From assembly GCF_030551255.1 (NCBI RefSeq), contig NZ_CP130630.1, forward strand, positions 7,111,501-7,175,500: a DNA stretch of 64,000 nt, written 5' to 3'. Within the stretch, counting starts at the first letter, position 1. The number at the start of each line of letters is the position of its first letter. The position numbers were made by a program, and so were the translations under genes. A model generated the notes under the pieces. The model was not told the DNA's origin, searched no databases, and saw only the letters and a program-made list of their open reading frames with translations. This DNA is from Streptomyces sp. NL15-2K (GTDB lineage: Bacteria > Actinomycetota > Actinomycetes > Streptomycetales > Streptomycetaceae). Shown one piece after another: positions 59,772 through 64,000 of this stretch.

Positions 59772-59881
59772 GCGGTCAGTGTGTCGGCGGAGTATCACCT
59801 GTCACAGAGGTCACATGGGAAGTGGCTGATCCGGTTCCATCAGTGGCTTGAACTCTCAAGTAGCAAGCAGGGAAGAAGCCC

Positions 59882-59919
59882 AGGGCCCCGCCCCGGCGCG
59901 AACCGGGGAGCGGGGCCCT
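59882..59919 (-). terminator. Terminator after sdhB
   Basis: Stem AGGGCCCCG ... CGGGGCCCT with an inner CCCCGG/CCGGGG extension, 70 bp beyond the sdhB stop. Confidence 0.75.
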
Positions 59920-59923
59920 CACG

Positions 59924-59959
59924 GACGTGCGAAAAGACGTGCGAAAAGACGTACGAAAA
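59924..59959. repeat. Three 12-bp tandem repeats
   Basis: GACGTGCGAAAA, GACGTGCGAAAA, GACGTACGAAAA between the sdhB stop and its terminator. Confidence 0.85.
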
Positions 59960-59988
59960 CCAGAAACGTACGAGACCGACGAACGACC

Positions 59989-60768
59989 TCAGAAGCGGCG
60001 CGTGATCAACGCCCGCTTGACCTCCTGGATCGCCTTCGTGACCTCGATCCCTCGCGGGCACGCGTCCGTGCAGTTGAAGGTCGTGCGGCAGCGCCACACG
60101 CCGTCGCGGTCGTTCAGGATCTCCAGGCGCTGCTCGGCGGCCTCGTCGCGGCTGTCGAAGATGAAGCGGTGGGCGTTGACGATCGCCGCCGGGCCGAAGT
60201 ACTGGCCGTCGTTCCAGAAGACCGGGCAGGAGGACGTGCACGCCGCGCAGAGGATGCACTTCGTCGTGTCGTCGAAGCGTTCCCGGTCCTCGGCGGTCTG
60301 CAGGCGCTCGCGCGTCGGCTCGTTCGTGTCCTTCGTGATCAGGAAGGGCATGACGTCCCGGTACGCCTGGAAGAACGGCTCCATGTCGACGACCAGGTCC
60401 TTCAGGACCGTCAGGCCCTTTATGGCCTCGACCGTGATCGGCTTCTCCGGGCTGAGGTCCTTGATCAGCGTCTTGCAGGCCAGACGGTTCTTGCCGTTGA
60501 TCCGCATGGCGTCGGAGCCGCAGATGCCGTGGGCGCAGGAACGGCGGAAGGTGAGCGTGCCGTCCAGCTCCCACTTGATCTTGTGGAGGGCGTCGAGGAC
60601 GCGTTCCTTCGGGTCGATCTCCACCTGGAAGTCTTCCCAGGCCGCTTCCGCCGAGACCTCGGAGTTGAAGCGGCGGATGCGGAAGGTGGCCGTGATGTAC
60701 GGGGAGTCGGCGAAGCCGGGCTCGGGTGTGCCGGCCGCGTCCGCCTTGTCCAGGGTCGGGGTTGCCAT
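59989..60768 (-). CDS. sdhB: Succinate dehydrogenase iron-sulfur subunit
   Basis: 259 aa. [2Fe-2S] ligands are in RRSCAHGICGSDAM and RLAC; the [4Fe-4S] and [3Fe-4S] ligands are in CILCAACTSSCPVFW and NCTDACPRGIEV. It carries electrons from SdhA to the membrane anchor in the TCA cycle and respiration. ATG 60768 shares one base with the sdhA stop. Last gene of sdhCDAB. Confidence 0.96.
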   Translation of the reverse strand: MATPTLDKADAAGTPEPGFADSPYITATFRIRRFNSEVSAEAAWEDFQVEIDPKERVLDALHKIKWELDGTLTFRRSCAHGICGSDAMRINGKNRLACKTLIKDLSPEKPITVEAIKGLTVLKDLVVDMEPFFQAYRDVMPFLITKDTNEPTRERLQTAEDRERFDDTTKCILCAACTSSCPVFWNDGQYFGPAAIVNAHRFIFDSRDEAAEQRLEILNDRDGVWRCRTTFNCTDACPRGIEVTKAIQEVKRALITRRF

Positions 60769-62522
60769 CAGTACTTACGCTCCATCGGCTGGTAGCGGGT
60801 CTGGACGACCGGCTTGTAGTCGAGACGGATGGACTCGGTGCCGTCGTCGCCCACCTCGCGGTACGCCATGGTGTGGCGCATGAAGTTGACGTCGTCGCGG
60901 TTCGGGTAGTCCTCGCGGTAGTGACCGCCGCGGGACTCCTTGCGGGCCAGGGCCGACACCGCCATGACCTCGGCCAGGTCGAGCAGGTTGCCCAGCTCGA
61001 TGGCTTCCAGGAGGTCGGTGTTGAACCGCTTGCCCTTGTCCTGGATCGAGACGTTCAGGTAGCGCTCGCGGAGTTCCGCGATCTTCTCCACCGCCGTCTT
61101 GATCGTCTGCTCGGTGCGGAACACCATGACGTTCGCGTCCATGGTCTCCTGCAGCTCGCGGCGCAGGACCGAGACCCGCTCGGTGCCGGTGGCGTCGCGC
61201 AGGCGCTCCACCTGGTCGAGCACCAGCCGCGCGGGGTCCTCGGGCAGCTCGACGAAGTCCGCCTTCTGCGAGTACTCGGCGGCCGCGATACCGGCCCGCT
61301 TGCCGAACACGTTGATGTCCAGCAGCGAGTTGGTGCCGAGGCGGTTGGCGCCGTGGACGGACACGCAGGCGACCTCGCCGGCCGCGTACAGGCCCGGGAC
61401 CACCGTCGTGTTGTCGGCGAGCACCTCGCCCTCGACGTTGGTCGGGATGCCGCCCATCGCGTAGTGCGCGGTGGGCTGGATCGGGATCGGGTCCGTGTAC
61501 GGCTCGATGCCCAGGTAGGTGCGCGCGAACTCGGTGATGTCGGGCAGCTTGGCGTCCAGCTGCTCCGGCGGGAGGTGCGTGAGGTCCAGGTAGACGTGGT
61601 CGCCCTCGGGACCGCAGCCGCGGCCCTCGCGGATCTCCGTGTAGATGGACCGGGACACGACGTCTCGCGACGCCAGGTCCTTCATCACCGGCGCGTACTT
61701 CTCCATGAAGCGCTCGCCGTCCTTGTTGCGGAGGATGCCGCCCTCACCGCGGGCGCCCTCCGTCAGCAGGATGCCCATGCGCCAGATGCCGGTCGGGTGG
61801 AACTGGAAGAACTCCATGTCCTCCAGCGGCAGGCCCCGGCGGTAGACCGCCGCCTGGCCGTCGCCCGTCAGGGTGTGCGCGTTCGACGTCACCTTGAAGA
61901 ACTTGCCGCAGCCGCCGGACGCGTAGATCACGGCCTTCGCCTGGAAGACGTGGATCTCGCCGGTGGCCAGCTCGTACGCGACGACGCCGGACGACTTCTT
62001 GACGCCGTCGACCTCGGTGATCAGCTGGTCGAGGACGTAGAACTCGTTGAAGAACTCCACGCCCTCCTTCACGCAGTTCTGGTACAGCGTCTGGAGGATC
62101 ATGTGGCCGGTGCGGTCCGCCGCGTAGCAGGACCGGCGCACCGGCGCCTCGCCGTGGTTACGGCTGTGACCGCCGAAGCGGCGCTGGTCGATCGTGCCGT
62201 TCGGCGTGCGGTTGAACGGCAGGCCCATCTTCTCCAGGTCGAGGACCGAGTCGATGGCCTCCTTCGCCAGGATCTCGGCGGCGTCCTGGTCGACCAGGTA
62301 GTCACCGCCCTTGACCGTGTCGAAGGTGTGCCACTCCCAGTTGTCCTCCTCCACGTTGGCCAGCGCGGCGGCCATGCCGCCCTGCGCGGCGCCCGTGTGG
62401 GAGCGGGTGGGGTAGAGCTTGGTGAGCACCGCGGTGCGGCTGCGCTTCGTGGACTCGATGGCCGCGCGCATGCCCGCGCCGCCGGCGCCGACGATGACGG
62501 TGTCGTACTTGTGGATCTTCAT
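60768..62522 (-). CDS. sdhA: Succinate dehydrogenase flavoprotein subunit
   Basis: 584 aa. The Rossmann FAD motif is [17 protein letters not shown], and the His for covalent FAD lies in [17 protein letters not shown]. The active-site segments [15 protein letters not shown] and [14 protein letters not shown] are present. It oxidises succinate to fumarate at the inner face of the membrane. The gene lies 19 bp after sdhD. Confidence 0.97.
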   Translation of the reverse strand: MKIHKYDTVIVGAGGAGMRAAIESTKRSRTAVLTKLYPTRSHTGAAQGGMAAALANVEEDNWEWHTFDTVKGGDYLVDQDAAEILAKEAIDSVLDLEKMGLPFNRTPNGTIDQRRFGGHSRNHGEAPVRRSCYAADRTGHMILQTLYQNCVKEGVEFFNEFYVLDQLITEVDGVKKSSGVVAYELATGEIHVFQAKAVIYASGGCGKFFKVTSNAHTLTGDGQAAVYRRGLPLEDMEFFQFHPTGIWRMGILLTEGARGEGGILRNKDGERFMEKYAPVMKDLASRDVVSRSIYTEIREGRGCGPEGDHVYLDLTHLPPEQLDAKLPDITEFARTYLGIEPYTDPIPIQPTAHYAMGGIPTNVEGEVLADNTTVVPGLYAAGEVACVSVHGANRLGTNSLLDINVFGKRAGIAAAEYSQKADFVELPEDPARLVLDQVERLRDATGTERVSVLRRELQETMDANVMVFRTEQTIKTAVEKIAELRERYLNVSIQDKGKRFNTDLLEAIELGNLLDLAEVMAVSALARKESRGGHYREDYPNRDDVNFMRHTMAYREVGDDGTESIRLDYKPVVQTRYQPMERKY

Positions 62523-62541
62523 GATTCTCGCAGCCCCGTGC

Positions 62542-63024
62542 CTAGCGGATGTTCGGGTCGAAGGTGAAGATCACCAGCGTGCCCAGCAGGATGGTGAACA
62601 CCGTGGCGGTGTAGAGCAGGCCCTTGAGCCACAGCCGGGTGTTCGGGCGCTCCGCGTAGTCGTTGATGATCGTGCGCAGGCCGTTGGCGCCGTGCAGCAT
62701 CGCGAGCCACAGCATCAGCAGGTCCCATGCCTGCCAGAAGGGGGAGGCCCAGCGGCCGGCCACGAAGGCGAAGCCGATCTTGGACACGCCGCCGTCCAGC
62801 ACCAGCTGGATGAGCAGGTGGCCGATGACCAGGACGACCAGCACGATGCCGGACAGGCGCATGAACAGCCAGGCGGCCATCTCGAAGTTGCCCCGAGTGG
62901 ACTTCGGGGTCTTCTTGGTGCGCTGGCGCGGGGCCTCGATGAGGGGGGCCGGGTTGTCGACGCCGTAGACGGAGGGGCCCTCGACGGGGCCGATCCCGGA
63001 CGCGGCGGTTTCGGTGGTGGACAT
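62542..63024 (-). CDS. sdhD: Succinate dehydrogenase membrane anchor subunit
   Basis: 160 aa. A hydrophilic N-terminus is followed by three helices ([60 protein letters not shown]). The conserved Arg/Ser near MRLSG and the His residues in IGHLL and MLHGANG fit quinone and haem binding. Five bp after sdhC. Confidence 0.92.
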   Translation of the reverse strand: MSTTETAASGIGPVEGPSVYGVDNPAPLIEAPRQRTKKTPKSTRGNFEMAAWLFMRLSGIVLVVLVIGHLLIQLVLDGGVSKIGFAFVAGRWASPFWQAWDLLMLWLAMLHGANGLRTIINDYAERPNTRLWLKGLLYTATVFTILLGTLVIFTFDPNIR

Positions 63025-63029
63025 GGGTG

Positions 63030-63410
63030 TCAGCTCCCGAACAGTTCACGAGCGGCGTGGCCGAGGACGGGGTAGATCGCCCCGAGCATCAGCACGACCC
63101 ACAGACCCATGACGGACCAGAACATCTGCTTCTGGTAGCGCGGGCCCTTCGACCAGAAGTCGACGGCGATGACGCGCAGACCGTTGAGCGCGTGGAAGAG
63201 GATCGCGGCGACGAGGCCGTACTCCAGTAGCGCGACGATCGGCGTCTTGTACGTGGCTACGACCTTGTCGTAGTCCTCGGGGGAGACACGGACAAGTGCG
63301 GTGTCCAGTACATGGACGAACAGGAAGAAGAAGATGAGGACGCCGGTGACTCGATGAGCCACCCAGGACCACATTCCTTCCCGGCCGCGGTACAGCGTTC
63401 CAGCCGGCAC
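63030..63410 (-). CDS. sdhC: Succinate dehydrogenase cytochrome b556 subunit
   Basis: 126 aa from GTG 63410 (VPAGTLYRGREGMWSWVAHR), the usual streptomycete length; a longer frame to 63485 is Arg/Pro-rich and unlikely. Three membrane helices; SWVAHRVTGVL has the quinone-site Ser/Arg and ILFHALNGLRVIAVDF the haem His. First gene of the operon, so its promoter lies in 63411-63640. Confidence 0.93.
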   Translation of the reverse strand: MPAGTLYRGREGMWSWVAHRVTGVLIFFFLFVHVLDTALVRVSPEDYDKVVATYKTPIVALLEYGLVAAILFHALNGLRVIAVDFWSKGPRYQKQMFWSVMGLWVVLMLGAIYPVLGHAARELFGS

Positions 63411-63647
63411 GGAAGCCCTCCGGGAGCGGGGATTGGGGCCGCGCCGGCTTTCTGTGTCGGTCGGGCCCGGCCGGGTACGGTCCACCGGCCCCCAGCATCC
63501 TAGCGAGGCGCTGCCGCTGGGCTCAGCCGGGGGTTGGGGGTGTGATCAAAGTGGCACGCGGATGGGTGCAGTCGGGCGGTTACTGGGGGTGAGATCTGGG
63601 GCTACTGGGGTGGGATGTGCGGTGATTTGCCGGGTGCGGCGCCGTTT

Positions 63648-63705
63648 GGGCTGGTCGCGCCCACGCGGCGGAGCCGCAGATTGTCACAGCCCCGCGCCCC
63701 TGAAT
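63648..63705. repeat. Abundant Streptomyces intergenic repeat
   Basis: CTGGTCGCGCCCACGCGGCG, GAGCCGCAGATTGTCACAG and CCCCGCGCCCCTGA. I remember very similar sequences between many streptomycete genes, often at 3' ends. Its CGGCGGAGCCGC part folds back. Confidence 0.65.
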
Positions 63706-64000
63706 GCCTCCACCAACCGCCCTCTTGCAAGGCGCCGGAGTTCCTCTGCCGTAACGATCCGCTCCTCCTCCGGATCGTTTGTCAATCGTGACCGGATGGC
63801 CTCCAGGACCCGGTCGAGGGCCTCGCTCGGGGGCAGGTCATCCAGGCAGATGACGAACGTGTGTCCGAATCGGGTCTCGTACGCCGCCTGCGCCGCGCTC
63901 AGTGCCATGCGGGCGGCGGAGTACGCGCCCTCCGGCAGGACCGGCAGTGACTCTTCCGTCAACGCCTCCGTCAGATCCTCCGGCGTCAGGTCGTACGCCG
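63684..64000 (-). CDS. OHCU-decarboxylase-like protein (5' end outside window)
   Basis: The open frame enters from the right edge (AYDLTPEDLTEALTEESLPV) and ends at 63684 with LARGRLVEAFRGAGL. FGHTFVICLDDLPPSEALDR and RLTNDPEEERIVTAEELRRL match the C-terminal half of 2-oxo-4-hydroxy-4-carboxy-5-ureidoimidazoline decarboxylase, the last step to allantoin in uric acid breakdown. The catalytic His would lie outside the window, so activity cannot be judged. Confidence 0.8.
   Translation of the reverse strand, partial: AYDLTPEDLTEALTEESLPVLPEGAYSAARMALSAAQAAYETRFGHTFVICLDDLPPSEALDRVLEAIRSRLTNDPEEERIVTAEELRRLARGRLVEAFRGAGL

Noticed and set aside
59924..59959. Tandem 12-mers as the start of a CRISPR or iteron array
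   Set aside because: Only three copies, no spacers, no nearby rep or cas gene.
63411..63640. Longer SdhC from ATG 63485
   Set aside because: The extra residues are Arg/Pro-rich with no family match. GTG 63410 gives the standard 126 aa.

Overview
The window is high-GC Streptomyces chromosome. Its outer genes (D-Ala-D-Ala carboxypeptidase, an 80-aa membrane protein, a metallophosphoesterase, sdhCDAB) match the order I remember from S. coelicolor around SCO4847-SCO4858. This comparison is from memory and no search was run.

Layout. 1-2.4 kb (minus): a trypsin-STAND ATPase, cut by the window edge, with its Trypco1 partner. 2.5-8.2 kb: a polyprenyl-phosphoryl-arabinose/cell-envelope block of DprE2 and DprE1 (minus), then PAP2 phosphatase, UbiA prenyltransferase, GtrA and YihY (plus), followed by DacA (minus). 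9.58-30.8 kb: a 21.2-kb actinomycete integrative and conjugative element (AICE). It has a phiBT1-like serine integrase at the left end and a replication initiator plus candidate excision factor at the right end. Between them lie a TraB-type DNA translocase, a GntR repressor with five operator copies, a Nudix-hemC pair and secreted SH3 proteins. The element splits the 80-aa membrane-protein gene and carries its own intact homologue of that gene at its right end. Three smaller elements have invaded it: an IS630, a group II intron and an IS4.

31-39.7 kb: chromosomal metallophosphoesterase, peptide-binding lipoprotein-like protein, two-component pair, MMPL exporter and TetR regulator. 39.7-43 kb: CHAT-TPR-WD40 protein with a small membrane partner. 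43.2-50.8 kb: a VOC protein and an XRE/DUF397 locus, whose ATP-binding-protein gene is split by a second serine-integrase island of 5.1 kb (45316-50455). That island has no recognisable transfer or replication genes.

50.8-58.8 kb is the best candidate for an undescribed system. An LCAT-like lipase is divergent, by only about 20 bp, from a caspase-like protease fused to a STAND NTPase. The NTPase overlaps a WD40-repeat gene, which is followed by a RES-type (NAD-degrading family) toxin, two tiny ORFs and an Xre/MbcA-like antitoxin. With the trypsin-STAND and CHAT-WD40 loci, this makes three separate protease-plus-repeat conflict loci in 64 kb.

59-64 kb: a secreted lectin-fold-like protein, the sdhCDAB operon (minus) and the end of an OHCU-decarboxylase-like gene. 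I saw no rRNA, tRNA or CRISPR array.
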